From Fructilactobacillus fructivorans (GTDB taxonomy: Bacteria; Bacillota; Bacilli; Lactobacillales; Lactobacillaceae), in contig NZ_AZDS01000001.1 of NCBI RefSeq assembly GCF_001434095.1, positions 62,001 to 126,000 on the forward strand: DNA of 64,000 nucleotides, in the 5' to 3' direction. The notes under the pieces are model-generated. The model was not told the DNA's origin. It saw only the letters and a program-made list of their open reading frames with translations, and made no database searches. Both the position numbers and the translations under genes were made by a program. Below are positions 54,287 to 62,700 of this stretch, piece after piece; the first letter of the stretch is position 1; every line of letters starts with the position of its first letter.

Positions 54287-54826
54287 TTGAATAAGGATAA
54301 AGTTAGAAAGCAAATATTAAATAAAATGGAAGGTGCTACACAATCAGATCAAAAGTTTTTTGATCTGTATGTAGAACTTTTTCATCTTTCAGAATGGAAT
54401 CACGCTGAAATAGTAGCTACTACCATGAATACGACAAATGAAATTCCCACGGCTCCCATTATTTTCAAGGCTTTAGGTGAAGGCAAACGGGTTGTTGTCC
54501 CCAGAACCTTACCAAATCATCAGATGGAATTTGTTAAAATGGATCATAATTTGGTTTTCCAGCAAACTAGATTTGGAATTTGGGAACCAGTTGCTGGTTC
54601 AGTGGTTAAATCGGATAAAATTGATTTAATGATTGTTCCAGGAGTGGCATTTAACCCTCAAAGCAAGCAGAGAATTGGTTATGGGGCTGGTTTTTATGAT
54701 CGATACTTATCACATTTTAAGGGATATAAAGTAGCGTTAGCTCAAGAGGAACAAATTATCTCTGCTTTAGATTGGGAGCCAGAGAATTTTGACGTTAAAT
54801 TAGATCAAATTATTTATAGAGGATGA
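54287..54826 (+). CDS. fthC: 5-formyltetrahydrofolate cyclo-ligase
   Basis: A 179-residue enzyme returning 5-formyl-THF to 5,10-methenyl-THF with ATP. It shows the family motifs EGKRVVVPRTL, LMIVPGVAFNPQSKQRIGYG and GFYDRYL. TTG at 54287 gives MNKDKVRKQI with GGGTG six bases upstream; GTG at 54278 would add three residues. It corresponds to YqgN of Bacillus and is coupled to the rhomboid gene. Confidence 0.92.
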   Translation: MNKDKVRKQILNKMEGATQSDQKFFDLYVELFHLSEWNHAEIVATTMNTTNEIPTAPIIFKALGEGKRVVVPRTLPNHQMEFVKMDHNLVFQQTRFGIWEPVAGSVVKSDKIDLMIVPGVAFNPQSKQRIGYGAGFYDRYLSHFKGYKVALAQEEQIISALDWEPENFDVKLDQIIYRG

Positions 54827-54828
54827 GC

Positions 54829-55503
54829 ATGATAAGACAAAAGATTAGAAGGATTAATAATTATCCGTGGGTCACATATCTGTTATTATTTGTCATGGTT
54901 GTGATTTATTTATTGATGACCATGAATGGCGGATCAGAAAACGTATTTAATTTATTGAAATTTGGTGCTCAGTCGAATCAACTGGTTCGGGATGGACAAT
55001 GGTGGCGGTTAATTACCCCAATCTTTGTTCACATTGGCTTTCAACACATTCTAATCAATGGAATTACATTATATTATTTGGGAAAATTGATTGAGCCAAT
55101 TGTTGGGCACTTAAGGTATTTCATCATCTTTATGGTTTCTGGAATTTGTGGCAATCTGATGAGTTTTGCCCTCGGAAATGGAATTTCAGCTGGATCTAGT
55201 ACTGCTATCTTTGGATTATTTGGTGCTTTTTTGATGATTGCATTTCAGTATCGTGGTAATGATTTTGTGAGAAGTACAGCGAAGACGTTCGTTCTCTTTG
55301 TGGTAATTAACTTGGTGTTTGATATTTTTACTCCTGGGATTGACATTTATGGTCACATCGGTGGATTCATTGGTGGTTACTTGGTTAGTTTTGTTGTAGG
55401 ATTAAGACAAAATATCAATTTAAATAAAATTATGCGATTATCTTATGCAACCGCTTTAATTATTGGTATAATAATAATGTACTATTTAGGTTCTGTTCGT
55501 TGA
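54829..55503 (+). CDS. glpG: Rhomboid family intramembrane serine protease
   Basis: A 224-residue protein with six or seven membrane helices. The catalytic serine is in GSSTAIFG and the catalytic histidine in YGHIGGFIGGY; the WWRLITPIFVHIGFQHILIN segment contains the conserved loop-1 features. The ATG at 54829 follows GAGG by seven bases; ATG at 54823 overlaps the previous stop. In Bacillus the equivalent GluP (YqgP) is linked to cell division and membrane-protein quality control. Confidence 0.92.
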   Translation: MIRQKIRRINNYPWVTYLLLFVMVVIYLLMTMNGGSENVFNLLKFGAQSNQLVRDGQWWRLITPIFVHIGFQHILINGITLYYLGKLIEPIVGHLRYFIIFMVSGICGNLMSFALGNGISAGSSTAIFGLFGAFLMIAFQYRGNDFVRSTAKTFVLFVVINLVFDIFTPGIDIYGHIGGFIGGYLVSFVVGLRQNINLNKIMRLSYATALIIGIIIMYYLGSVR

Positions 55504-55540
55504 CACGTTATACATAGTTAATTTAGGATGATGATTAAAA

Positions 55541-55768
55541 ATGACAACTTTATATGATGTTCAACAACTGTTAAAAAAATTTGGAATATATGTATATGTC
55601 GGGAAACGACTTTGGGATATTGAGGTGATGGCTCTGGAACTTGACCATCTCCATGATGCTCATGTAGTTAGTGATCGAGAGTTTACATCCGCAAAACTGG
55701 TATTAACACGTGAACACAGAATTGAAGAGAAAAACTTAAAATCTAAAAATGAGACGGGAGGTCTATAG
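55541..55768 (+). CDS. yqgQ: YqgQ family protein (DUF910)
   Basis: A 75-residue helical protein (LYDVQQLLKKFGIYVYVGKR). The family is small, of unknown function, and almost always found between a rhomboid gene and glucokinase, as here. It ends one base before the glcK ATG. Confidence 0.88.
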   Translation: MTTLYDVQQLLKKFGIYVYVGKRLWDIEVMALELDHLHDAHVVSDREFTSAKLVLTREHRIEEKNLKSKNETGGL

Positions 55769-55769
55769 A

Positions 55770-56732
55770 ATGGCAAAGAATTTGATTGGAATTGACTTAG
55801 GTGGTACGACCACCAAAATGGCTTTTTTGGACGAAAATGGTGAGGTTCTTGATAAGTGGAGAGTGCTTACCGATACTAGTGACAAAGGTGCTCACATCGT
55901 TGAAAATATTGTCAAGTCAATCAACAAACACATCGAAGATTCTGATAAAACCATTAATGACTTTGTTGGAATTGGAATGGGAACACCTGGAACGGTAAAT
56001 CGTGAGAAGGGTACGGTTTCAGAAGCTTTCAACCTTAACTGGAAGGATGAACAACCAGTTAGAGAATTAATTCAAAATGGGGTTGGGTTACCGTTTCAAT
56101 TAGATAATGATGCCAATGTGGCTTCCTTAGGAGAATATTGGAGAGGTGCAGGTAGCACTGAAGACGATGTTGTCTTCGTTACTTTAGGAACTGGAGTTGG
56201 TGGTGGAGTGATTGCCAACGGTAAACTGCTCCACGGTGTTAACGGTGGTGCCGGTGAAGTTGGTCATATTGCTGTTCAACCAAATGGTTATCTCTGTACT
56301 TGTGGAAAGAAAGGTTGTTTGGAACAGTATGCTTCAGCAACTGGAATTGTTCATGTCGCAAAAGACATGTCAAAAGAATTTAATGGACATTCGCGTCTAA
56401 AAGACCTAGAAAATACTGATGAAAAGATTACTTCTAAGATGATTTTCTACTTAGCAGACAATGGTGACATTTTGGCAAACCAAGTAGTTAACCGAATTTG
56501 TTTCTACCTTGGTCTTGCTTTATCTGACATTGGAAACACTCTTAATCCCGCAAGTATTATTATTGGTGGTGGAGTTTCGAATGCAGGTAACACTTTGCTT
56601 CAACCAACCACTCGATATTTCCAAGAAAACGCCTTCCCATCAATTCGTGATTCAACTAAAATTAAATTAGCCCAATTGGGGAATGATGCTGGTGTGATTG
56701 GAGCAGCTTCATTAGCATTACAATTTAGATAA
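55770..56732 (+). CDS. glcK: ROK family glucokinase
   Basis: A 320-residue sugar kinase making glucose-6-phosphate. The ATP motif is GIDLGGTTTK (7-16). The ROK zinc site reads GHIAVQPNGYLCTCGKKGC, and EQYAS follows. The ATG at 55770 follows GGGAGG; the upstream ATG at 55749 lies inside yqgQ. Confidence 0.95.
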   Translation: MAKNLIGIDLGGTTTKMAFLDENGEVLDKWRVLTDTSDKGAHIVENIVKSINKHIEDSDKTINDFVGIGMGTPGTVNREKGTVSEAFNLNWKDEQPVRELIQNGVGLPFQLDNDANVASLGEYWRGAGSTEDDVVFVTLGTGVGGGVIANGKLLHGVNGGAGEVGHIAVQPNGYLCTCGKKGCLEQYASATGIVHVAKDMSKEFNGHSRLKDLENTDEKITSKMIFYLADNGDILANQVVNRICFYLGLALSDIGNTLNPASIIIGGGVSNAGNTLLQPTTRYFQENAFPSIRDSTKIKLAQLGNDAGVIGAASLALQFR

Positions 56733-56752
56733 AAGTATTGGAGAGATTTTAA

Positions 56753-57157
56753 TTGAGTAGCGTGATAGTTTCAGTTCTTTATTTTTTGATCACTCTGGGA
56801 GTGGTTTTGTTAATTTGGTGGTTGTATCATGAATTTACTATTTTAATGGCCAAACGTTATTGTAAGTTTTTGAATGAAGACGAATTTCAAAAAGGGATTC
56901 GCAAATCTCAAGTTATTGACTTACGTGAAAGTAAGGCTTTTAACGATGGACATATTTTAGGTGCAAGGAACATGCCATATTCAACTTTTCGAAGTTTTTA
57001 TCAAGAACTGAGACCAGATCTACCAGTTTATTTGTATGATCAAAATAAAACTTTGAGCATGAAGGCTGCTAAGCTTCTTCATAAAAAGGGTTTTAAAGAC
57101 ATCTCAATCCTTGATGAAGGATATCAAAGATGGGATGGCAAGATTAAAAAAGGTTAA
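56753..57157 (+). CDS. Membrane-anchored rhodanese-like protein, no catalytic Cys
   Basis: A 134-residue protein with an N-terminal membrane helix (about 3-23) and one rhodanese domain (VIDLRESKAFNDGHILGARN). At the active-site loop, where a cysteine normally follows the strand, the sequence is VYLYDQNKTLS, so the thiol needed for sulfur transfer is absent and the domain is probably a binding module. It resembles Bacillus YqhL in position. The TTG start at 56753 is seven bases after GGAGAG. Confidence 0.87.
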   Translation: MSSVIVSVLYFLITLGVVLLIWWLYHEFTILMAKRYCKFLNEDEFQKGIRKSQVIDLRESKAFNDGHILGARNMPYSTFRSFYQELRPDLPVYLYDQNKTLSMKAAKLLHKKGFKDISILDEGYQRWDGKIKKG

Positions 57158-57161
57158 ATAA

Positions 57162-57193
57162 AAAAAGAGAACTCAGTTGAGTTCTCTTTTTTG
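57162..57193 (+). terminator. Bidirectional terminator
   Basis: The stem AAAAGAGAACTCA / TGAGTTCTCTTTT with a two-base loop is flanked by A and T runs. It lies between the rhodanese gene and the convergent DUF3042 gene. Confidence 0.93.
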
Positions 57194-57203
57194 CTGAATA
57201 TTA

Positions 57204-57380
57204 TTAACTTAAATGAGCTGAATGACTCTTTCGGTTTGCCTTCTTGCGGTTTTCATCAATCTTAGATTCTTGTTCTTCGATTGGTTGAACCACTGTCTTC
57301 TTAAATGAAAGCCAAACTCCTGCAGCAATTCCAACACATGCCGCAACTCCGGTAGTAAATCCTTGTGTAAATTTACTCAT
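57204..57380 (-). CDS. DUF3042 family small membrane protein
   Basis: A 58-residue protein with one hydrophobic segment (about 8-26) and a basic/acidic tail (ESKIDENRKKANRKS). It matches DUF3042, a family of unknown function in lactic acid bacteria. The ATG at 57380 is eight bases after AAAGGAGG; ATG at 57386 is too close to it. It is convergent with the rhodanese gene and divergent from miaA. Confidence 0.82.
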   Translation of the reverse strand: MSKFTQGFTTGVAACVGIAAGVWLSFKKTVVQPIEEQESKIDENRKKANRKSHSAHLS

Positions 57381-57472
57381 AGTCATTGCCTCCTTTTTAT
57401 TATCTACTTGTCTATTATGCTTTATTTGCGCTAATATATCCAGTATAGAACATCATTAAATTAGGTGAATTT

Positions 57473-58381
57473 ATGGAAAAATTATTAGCAATTGTTGGTC
57501 CAACGGCAGTTGGGAAAACGAACTTATCAATTAAGATTGCCAAGCGATTCAATGGTGAGGTTATTTCGGGTGACTCGATGCAGGTTTATCGACATTTAGA
57601 TGTGGGCACCGCTAAGGTAGCCGAACCTGAACAAGAGGGAATCCCACATCATTTAATTAATATTATTGACGTTAATGAGCAGTACTCAGTCGCAGATTTT
57701 ACTGAAGCAGCCCAAAAATTAATTACTGAAATCATAAGTCGTGGGCATTTACCCATTATTGTTGGTGGAACAGGCTTCTATGTTAGTTCGTTGTTAAATG
57801 GTTTGAGTTTAGGAAGTAAGGAAGATCCTGATATTCGTACTCGACTAAATGATGAATTAAAAGTGAGTGGGCCAAAGAAAATGTGGGAAACATTGAATCA
57901 AATTGATCCCGTTTCGGCGGCAAAAATTCCCGTTGAAAATACTCGGAGGATTATTCGAGCCCTTGAAGTATATGAAAGTACGGGGAAACCAATTTCACAT
58001 CAGGTTAATTCTGGGAAACAATATGATGATTTAGTGATTGGATTAAACACCGATCGAAAGGTTCTATATCAGCGGATTAATAATCGAGTTGATCTGATGA
58101 TGCAAAATGGTCTAATTGAAGAAAATGAGTGGCTTTTTAAAAATGGTGGGCGTAAAATTCCTGCTAGTAAGGGAATTGGATATCGCGAATTTATCCCTTA
58201 TTTTGACGGTAGAGAGGATCTTGATCAAGTTAGAAGCGAGATCAAGAAAGACTCACGACATTACGCTAAGAGGCAACTAACGTGGTTTAGAAACAAGATG
58301 AGCGTCAGTTGGTATGATTTAGTTCAACATCCAGATGAAATTCAACAAATTGAACGGCAAATTAAAGAATGGAGGAAGTAA
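57473..58381 (+). CDS. miaA: tRNA dimethylallyltransferase
   Basis: A 302-residue enzyme adding an isopentenyl group to A37 of tRNAs that read U-starting codons. The P-loop is GPTAVGKT (9-16), with SGDSMQVYRHLDVGTAK and GGTGFYVSSLL. The C-terminal KDSRHYAKRQLTWFRNK binds tRNA. It is followed directly by an unrecognised gene. Confidence 0.96.
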   Translation: MEKLLAIVGPTAVGKTNLSIKIAKRFNGEVISGDSMQVYRHLDVGTAKVAEPEQEGIPHHLINIIDVNEQYSVADFTEAAQKLITEIISRGHLPIIVGGTGFYVSSLLNGLSLGSKEDPDIRTRLNDELKVSGPKKMWETLNQIDPVSAAKIPVENTRRIIRALEVYESTGKPISHQVNSGKQYDDLVIGLNTDRKVLYQRINNRVDLMMQNGLIEENEWLFKNGGRKIPASKGIGYREFIPYFDGREDLDQVRSEIKKDSRHYAKRQLTWFRNKMSVSWYDLVQHPDEIQQIERQIKEWRK

Positions 58382-58383
58382 AT

Positions 58384-58905
58384 ATGAATATCAGTAAAAT
58401 GGTATCGGACACGGTTAACTTATACCGACAGTTAGATGCCAAAGATCAGAAAATTTGGAAACCAGGAACCCATGTTTCAAGTTCTTACGTTTCACTTAAT
58501 ATTCACATGAGTGAACTGGCTAAAAGTTCAGGGATGTTAAAGACGGATATTACCGTTCCCAGTGGCAATCGAGACTACCAATTAGAGAATTATGTCAAGA
58601 CACTTCGGGACTTTCTGTTAATCGCTAATTTACAAAGCTGGACTGACATTATTGATGTAGATGAACAAACGTTAAATAAACTGTCTGCAATGAAGAAAAC
58701 TGATGATTTAAATTCGTTGTATTTGTCAATGCTAAATATGCTGCTCAAAAGTTATTACGAAAAGAGTAAAATTGGGTATAAACACGCTTGGACCTTGTTT
58801 TTGAAGTTTGGAATTGTTGATCTAGGCTTTCAGGCAGAAGAAATCACAGACAAGTTTGATGAAATGATTCAAAATGACTTGAACACGGTCTTAGATAACC
58901 ACTAA
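58384..58905 (+). CDS. Protein of unknown function downstream of miaA
   Basis: A 173-residue soluble protein, predicted mostly helical, that I do not recognise. Segment SLNIHMSELAKSSGMLKT recalls a helix of all-alpha NTP pyrophosphatases (dUTPase/MazG type), but the ExxE metal motif is not evident. The C-terminal half has YKHAWTLFLKFGIVDLGF. The ATG at 58384 is eight bases after GGAGG, which lies inside the miaA end, so the two are co-translated. In several lactobacilli glnR-glnA follow miaA; they are absent here. Confidence 0.75.
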   Translation: MNISKMVSDTVNLYRQLDAKDQKIWKPGTHVSSSYVSLNIHMSELAKSSGMLKTDITVPSGNRDYQLENYVKTLRDFLLIANLQSWTDIIDVDEQTLNKLSAMKKTDDLNSLYLSMLNMLLKSYYEKSKIGYKHAWTLFLKFGIVDLGFQAEEITDKFDEMIQNDLNTVLDNH

Positions 58906-58928
58906 ATCTAGTAATATATTAAAAACCA

Positions 58929-58957
58929 TTGACTTATAGTTTAATATTCAATATAAT
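58929..58957 (+). promoter_or_regulatory. Consensus promoter of tRNA-Arg
   Basis: TTGACT (58929-58934), a 17-base spacer and a perfect TATAAT (58952-58957) lie 22 bases before the tRNA. Confidence 0.85.
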
Positions 58958-58979
58958 TATTCTTGTTGTTTGAGTTTAT

Positions 58980-59053
58980 GTCGCAGTAGCTCAGCTGGAT
59001 AGAGCAACGGTCTTCTAAACCGTAGGTCGAGCGTTCGAATCGCTCCTGCGACA
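58980..59053 (+). tRNA. tRNA-Arg (anticodon TCT)
   Basis: A full cloverleaf folds. The acceptor stem is GTCGCAG / CTGCGAC. The anticodon stem ACGGT / ACCGT encloses CTTCTAA, giving anticodon TCT for codon AGA. The T loop is TTCGAAT and the discriminator base is A. CCA is not encoded. A terminator follows, so this is a single-gene unit. Confidence 0.95.
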
Positions 59054-59058
59054 TATTT

Positions 59059-59092
59059 AAAAGGGTACATCTTTTAGGAGATGTGCCTTTTT
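59059..59092 (+). terminator. Intrinsic terminator after tRNA-Arg
   Basis: A 13-base-pair stem pairs AAAGGGTACATCT with AGATGTGCCTTTT (two G-T pairs) around a short loop and ends in a T-run. Confidence 0.88.
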
Positions 59093-59119
59093 AATTTGAC
59101 TTATACCAGTAATTTTTAT

Positions 59120-59226
59120 ATACTTATGATGTTGTAATTGTGGACTTCCACAGCTACAACCGCTCAGTATGAGTCTTTAAGTCCATTAGGCACTTAATAC
59201 TGGCGAGTCTAAGCAAATTATAGGGA
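59120..59226 (+). promoter_or_regulatory. L21 leader upstream of rplU
   Basis: Between the tRNA terminator and rplU lies a conserved-looking leader with CTACAACCGCTCAGTATGAG and CTTAATACTGGCGAGTC. CCGCTCAGTAT and ATACTGGCGAG can pair nearly completely, forming a long hairpin. This matches the ribosomal protein L21 leader of Bacillota, thought to mediate feedback control of rplU-rpmA. Recognition is by eye only. Confidence 0.75.
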
Positions 59227-59236
59227 GGTGCACTAC

Positions 59237-59545
59237 ATGTACGCAATTATTGAAACCGGTGGTAAGCAATACAAAGTTGCCGAAGGCGAAGCCATTTTTG
59301 TTGAAAAGCTTGATGCTAATGAAGGCGATAAAGTTACTTTTGATGATGTTGTCTTTGTTGGTGGTAAGACTCCTAAGGTTGGTTCACCATTAGTTGATGG
59401 TGCTTCAGTCGAAGGAAAAGTTGATAAGCAAGGTAAGGGCAAGAAGATCCGTATCTTTAGATATAAGCCTAAGAAAGGCGCTCAATCAAAGAAGGGTCAT
59501 AGACAACCTTACACTAAAGTTACTATCAACAAAATTAATGCTTAA
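59237..59545 (+). CDS. rplU: 50S ribosomal protein L21
   Basis: A 102-residue protein starting [14 protein letters not shown] and ending [15 protein letters not shown], full length for L21. The ATG at 59237 follows GGGAGGTG; a GTG at 59228 overlaps that site. It is followed by prp and rpmA. Confidence 0.97.
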   Translation: MYAIIETGGKQYKVAEGEAIFVEKLDANEGDKVTFDDVVFVGGKTPKVGSPLVDGASVEGKVDKQGKGKKIRIFRYKPKKGAQSKKGHRQPYTKVTINKINA

Positions 59546-59550
59546 TTCTC

Positions 59551-59871
59551 ATGATTAAAGCTAAGTTTGATTTAAATCATAATCTAATTACTGGATTTAA
59601 AGTAACCGGGCATGCTGATTCTGGGGAGTACGGACATGACATTGTTTGTGCTGCTGTGTCAGCGTTGGCTATTTCTTCTGTGAACGGTTTAATTACTGTT
59701 TGTGATGTTGATCCCTTTGTTAAACAGGATGAAAAGAATGGAGGTTATCTCCAGGTTAAGATTCCTGATGAGCACTGGGATGATGTTAAGGTCCAGACTT
59801 TACTTAAAAGCTTTATGAATGGTCTTAAGGATATTTCAAAACAATATTCGAATTATGTTGAAGTAAAATAA
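59551..59871 (+). CDS. prp: Ribosomal-processing cysteine protease Prp
   Basis: A 106-residue protease with His21 in [13 protein letters not shown] and Cys33 in [10 protein letters not shown], the catalytic pair of Prp. Prp removes the N-terminal extension of L27 in Bacillota. It sits between rplU and rpmA, and the L27 encoded here carries the matching extension. Confidence 0.95.
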   Translation: MIKAKFDLNHNLITGFKVTGHADSGEYGHDIVCAAVSALAISSVNGLITVCDVDPFVKQDEKNGGYLQVKIPDEHWDDVKVQTLLKSFMNGLKDISKQYSNYVEVK

Positions 59872-59900
59872 TAATCCTTTTAATTTGGAGGTGTAAACAC

Positions 59901-60197
59901 ATGTTAAAAATGAATCTACAATTCTTCTCTCACCATAAAACTGGTGGTTCATCATCTAACGGTCGTGACTCTGCTGGACGTCGTTTAGGTACAAAAGCCG
60001 CTGATGGTTCATCAGTAACGACTGGTACAATTTTATACCGTCAACGTGGAACTCATATCTACCCAGGCAAAAACGTTAAGCGTGGTGGAGATGACACATT
60101 ATTCGCTTTAGTTGATGGAATTGTTCGTTTCGAACGTTTAGGCCGTGACAAACGTCAAGTTTCTGTTTACCCTGAAGCAGAAGTAGCAACTAAGTAA
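59901..60197 (+). CDS. rpmA: 50S ribosomal protein L27 with Prp-cleaved extension
   Basis: A 98-residue protein. The first nine residues MLKMNLQFF are the Bacillota extension removed by Prp to expose [15 protein letters not shown], whose N-terminus reaches the peptidyl-transferase centre. The rest ([27 protein letters not shown]) is standard L27. The ribosome binding site is TTGGAGGTG. Confidence 0.97.
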   Translation: MLKMNLQFFSHHKTGGSSSNGRDSAGRRLGTKAADGSSVTTGTILYRQRGTHIYPGKNVKRGGDDTLFALVDGIVRFERLGRDKRQVSVYPEAEVATK

Positions 60198-60200
60198 ATC

Positions 60201-60240
60201 AAAAGAGACCTAGCGGAAACGTGGGGGGGTCTCTTTTTTT
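60201..60240 (+). terminator. Intrinsic terminator after rpmA
   Basis: The stem AAAGAGACC / GGTCTCTTT with an 18-base loop is followed by several T residues. Confidence 0.85.
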
Positions 60241-60313
60241 ATCAGTATCGTAACTTGCTTTTACATGATCGATATTGATATGATAGGAATATAAATATGT
60301 GGGAGGCATGAAA

Positions 60314-60874
60314 ATGTCAATTTCAATTGTAAAAGTAAAAAATGGTATGACCATTCAAGCTGACAATAACATCTGGAAAATCGTTAGTTTTCAACACGTA
60401 AAGCCTGGTAAGGGTGGAGCGTTTGTTCGGACTAAGTTAAAGAACTTAAGGACCGGAGCGGTTCAAGAAAAGACTTTCAGAGCCAGCGCTAAGGTTGAAA
60501 AAGCCAACATTGAGACTAAAAAGATGCAGTATCTTTACGATGATGGTAGCGGTTTGGTCTTTATGGATATGGATAATTATGAGCAATTAACAATTCCAAG
60601 AGAACAAGTTAAAGAAGAAATGAACTACTTGCAAGAAAACATGGAAGTCCAGGTAATCCAGTATGGTGGAGAAACACTTGGAGTCGAAGTCCCTAAGACG
60701 GTTACACTTGAAGTATCTGATACTGAGCCTGGAATTAAGGGTGATACTGCTTCTGGTGGATCAAAGCCAGCTACTATGACTACAGGTTTGACCCTTCAAG
60801 TTCCATTCTTCGTTAACAAAGGTGACAAGTTAGTTATCAATACTGACGATGGTACTTACATTTCTCGGGCATAA
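60314..60874 (+). CDS. efp: Translation elongation factor EF-P
   Basis: A 186-residue factor relieving ribosome stalls at polyproline. The N-terminal KOW-like domain ends in the loop KPGKGGAF, whose Lys33 is the position modified in other species. OB domains follow, with [19 protein letters not shown] and the C-terminal [19 protein letters not shown]. The ATG at 60314 is seven bases after GGAGG. Confidence 0.96.
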   Translation: MSISIVKVKNGMTIQADNNIWKIVSFQHVKPGKGGAFVRTKLKNLRTGAVQEKTFRASAKVEKANIETKKMQYLYDDGSGLVFMDMDNYEQLTIPREQVKEEMNYLQENMEVQVIQYGGETLGVEVPKTVTLEVSDTEPGIKGDTASGGSKPATMTTGLTLQVPFFVNKGDKLVINTDDGTYISRA

Positions 60875-60918
60875 TAATTAGTCGATTCTGATTATTATAC
60901 CAATTGGGGGGTTATATT

Positions 60919-61347
60919 ATGGCAGCAGATGAAAGTTTCATTACACTCGATAATAAGAAATCGGACCTAGGATCAATTAAAATTGCACCGCGTGTGATTG
61001 AAGTAGTCGCTGGAATTGCAGCTGTGCAAGTTGAAGGTGTCAATCGTATGCGTGGTAGCTTTTCTTCTAGTGTAAATGAATTATTTGGAAGAAAAGAACG
61101 TGGTAAAGGTGTCAAACTAGCGATCGCTAATGGAAAACTAAATGTTGATATTTTTGTCTATCTTAATTATGGCGTTTCGGTCCCTAAGGTAGCATTAGAG
61201 ATTCAGAGTCAAGTAAAACAACAGTTGTTGTTTATGACTGACCTTCGAATCGGTGCCGTTAATGTTCACGTTGAAGGGATGATTCCTCCAAAGAGTACTG
61301 GTAAAGTTGATACTGATAAGTTATTCGATAATGAGGATAAAAAGTGA
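60919..61347 (+). CDS. yqhY: Asp23/Gls24 family protein (YqhY)
   Basis: A 142-residue Asp23/Gls24 family protein with IKIAPRVIEVVAGIAAVQVE and VNVHVEGMIPP. In Bacillus, YqhY lies beside nusB and is linked to control of acetyl-CoA carboxylase activity; the molecular role is unclear. The ATG at 60919 is eight bases after GGGGGG. It overlaps nusB by four bases. Confidence 0.9.
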   Translation: MAADESFITLDNKKSDLGSIKIAPRVIEVVAGIAAVQVEGVNRMRGSFSSSVNELFGRKERGKGVKLAIANGKLNVDIFVYLNYGVSVPKVALEIQSQVKQQLLFMTDLRIGAVNVHVEGMIPPKSTGKVDTDKLFDNEDKK

Positions 61348-61742
61348 AAATAAGTCGACATCAAATTAGGGAGTTAGCTTTTCAAACTTTGTTTGCAATG
61401 GAAAGTAATGACTCGGTGGAACCAAGTGAGTTTTTTGATTATCTGGTAAAAGAAGATGTGACCGCTCCTAAGTATTATTTAGAGCTCGTCAACGGAGTAA
61501 GAGATCATAAAACGGAGCTTGATGCCATTATTACTGATCACTTGGCTAATAAGTGGTCCATTGATCGAATAAGTAAGGCTGACTTAATTATTCTAAGAAT
61601 TGCGTTATTTGAAATTAAATATGTAGAAGCAACGCCGAATAAAGTTGCCATTAATGAAGCTTTGGAATTAGCTAAAAAGTTCTGTGATGATAAATCCAGA
61701 AACTTTATTAATGGAGTATTAGACAGCGTAATTGAAAAATAA
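61344..61742 (+). CDS. nusB: Transcription antitermination factor NusB
   Basis: A 132-residue all-helical protein (RHQIRELAFQTLFAMES; RISKADLIILRIALFEIKY; FINGVLDSVI). It binds boxA RNA with S10 during rRNA transcription. The GTG start at 61344 overlaps the yqhY stop. A terminator follows. Confidence 0.94.
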   Translation: MKISRHQIRELAFQTLFAMESNDSVEPSEFFDYLVKEDVTAPKYYLELVNGVRDHKTELDAIITDHLANKWSIDRISKADLIILRIALFEIKYVEATPNKVAINEALELAKKFCDDKSRNFINGVLDSVIEK

Positions 61743-61769
61743 GAATTCGAGTGGGATTCTTATTTTTTT
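61738..61769 (+). terminator. Intrinsic terminator after nusB
   Basis: The stem AATAAGAATTC / GGATTCTTATT (one G-T pair) with loop GAGTG is followed by seven T residues. Confidence 0.85.
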
Positions 61770-61836
61770 ACGTTTAGCTAGATTAAAAATAATATGCTAG
61801 AATTGTACTAATAATAACGTAGCGGGAGATGTTTTC

Positions 61837-62700
61837 GTGGTTCAGTTAATTAATGGAAAAAGGGTCGCTAATGACCTTAATTTAGAAACAAAAAAACGAG
61901 TTATATGTTTGAAAAAACAGGACGTAACTCCCGGGTTAGCGGTAGTAATTGTCGGAGATGATCCAGCCAGTCAGCGATACGTGCGTAGTAAGGAGAAGAA
62001 GGCCAAAGAACTCGGAATCTTTTCAATAAAACGGGCATTGCCGGAGTCTGTTACCCAATCTGAATTAGTTCAAATCGTAAAAGACCTTAATCATGATGAC
62101 CGCATTAACGGAATTTTAGTTCAATCACCTCTTCCCGATCATATTGACGAAGAACAGATTATTGCAACTATTGATCCTAAAAAGGATGTGGATGGTTTTC
62201 ATCCGGTGAACGTTGGAAAATTATTTCTTAATTTAAAGGGCCATTATCCCGTTGCATGTACTCCCAAGGGAATTATGACTTTGCTTGCTAAATATAAAAT
62301 TAATTTGGACGGCAAAAACGTTGTGGTGGTTGGAAGAAGTTCAATTGTTGGAAAGCCCATGTTGGCATTGATGTTAAATGCTGATGCAACGGTCATTGAT
62401 GTCCACAGTCATACTGATGATATTTCAAAGTACACTAAACATGCGGATATCGTTATATCGGCCGTTGGAAAGTACGCCATCTTAAATGATGATGATTTTA
62501 AACCAGGTGCGGTGGTAATTGATGTTGGTCAAAATATGGATGAAAACGGTAAACTAGCTGGTGATGTAGCTTACAAAGCCAAGAGTGACAACATTGAATT
62601 CATTACACCTGTTCCGGGTGGAGTTGGTCCAATGACAATTGCTACTTTGATGCAGCAAACGGTTGATATGTGTGAATGGAGTAAAAAGATTGGCAAGTAA
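61837..62700 (+). CDS. folD: Methylenetetrahydrofolate dehydrogenase/cyclohydrolase FolD
   Basis: A 287-residue bifunctional enzyme interconverting 5,10-methylene-THF and 10-formyl-THF. Signatures are VGDDPASQRYVRSKEKKA, ILVQSPLPDHI, VDGFHPVNVGKL and VVVGRSSIVGKP. The GTG start at 61837 follows GGGAGA. Its last eleven bases overlap the xseA start. Confidence 0.96.
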   Translation: MVQLINGKRVANDLNLETKKRVICLKKQDVTPGLAVVIVGDDPASQRYVRSKEKKAKELGIFSIKRALPESVTQSELVQIVKDLNHDDRINGILVQSPLPDHIDEEQIIATIDPKKDVDGFHPVNVGKLFLNLKGHYPVACTPKGIMTLLAKYKINLDGKNVVVVGRSSIVGKPMLALMLNADATVIDVHSHTDDISKYTKHADIVISAVGKYAILNDDDFKPGAVVIDVGQNMDENGKLAGDVAYKAKSDNIEFITPVPGGVGPMTIATLMQQTVDMCEWSKKIGK

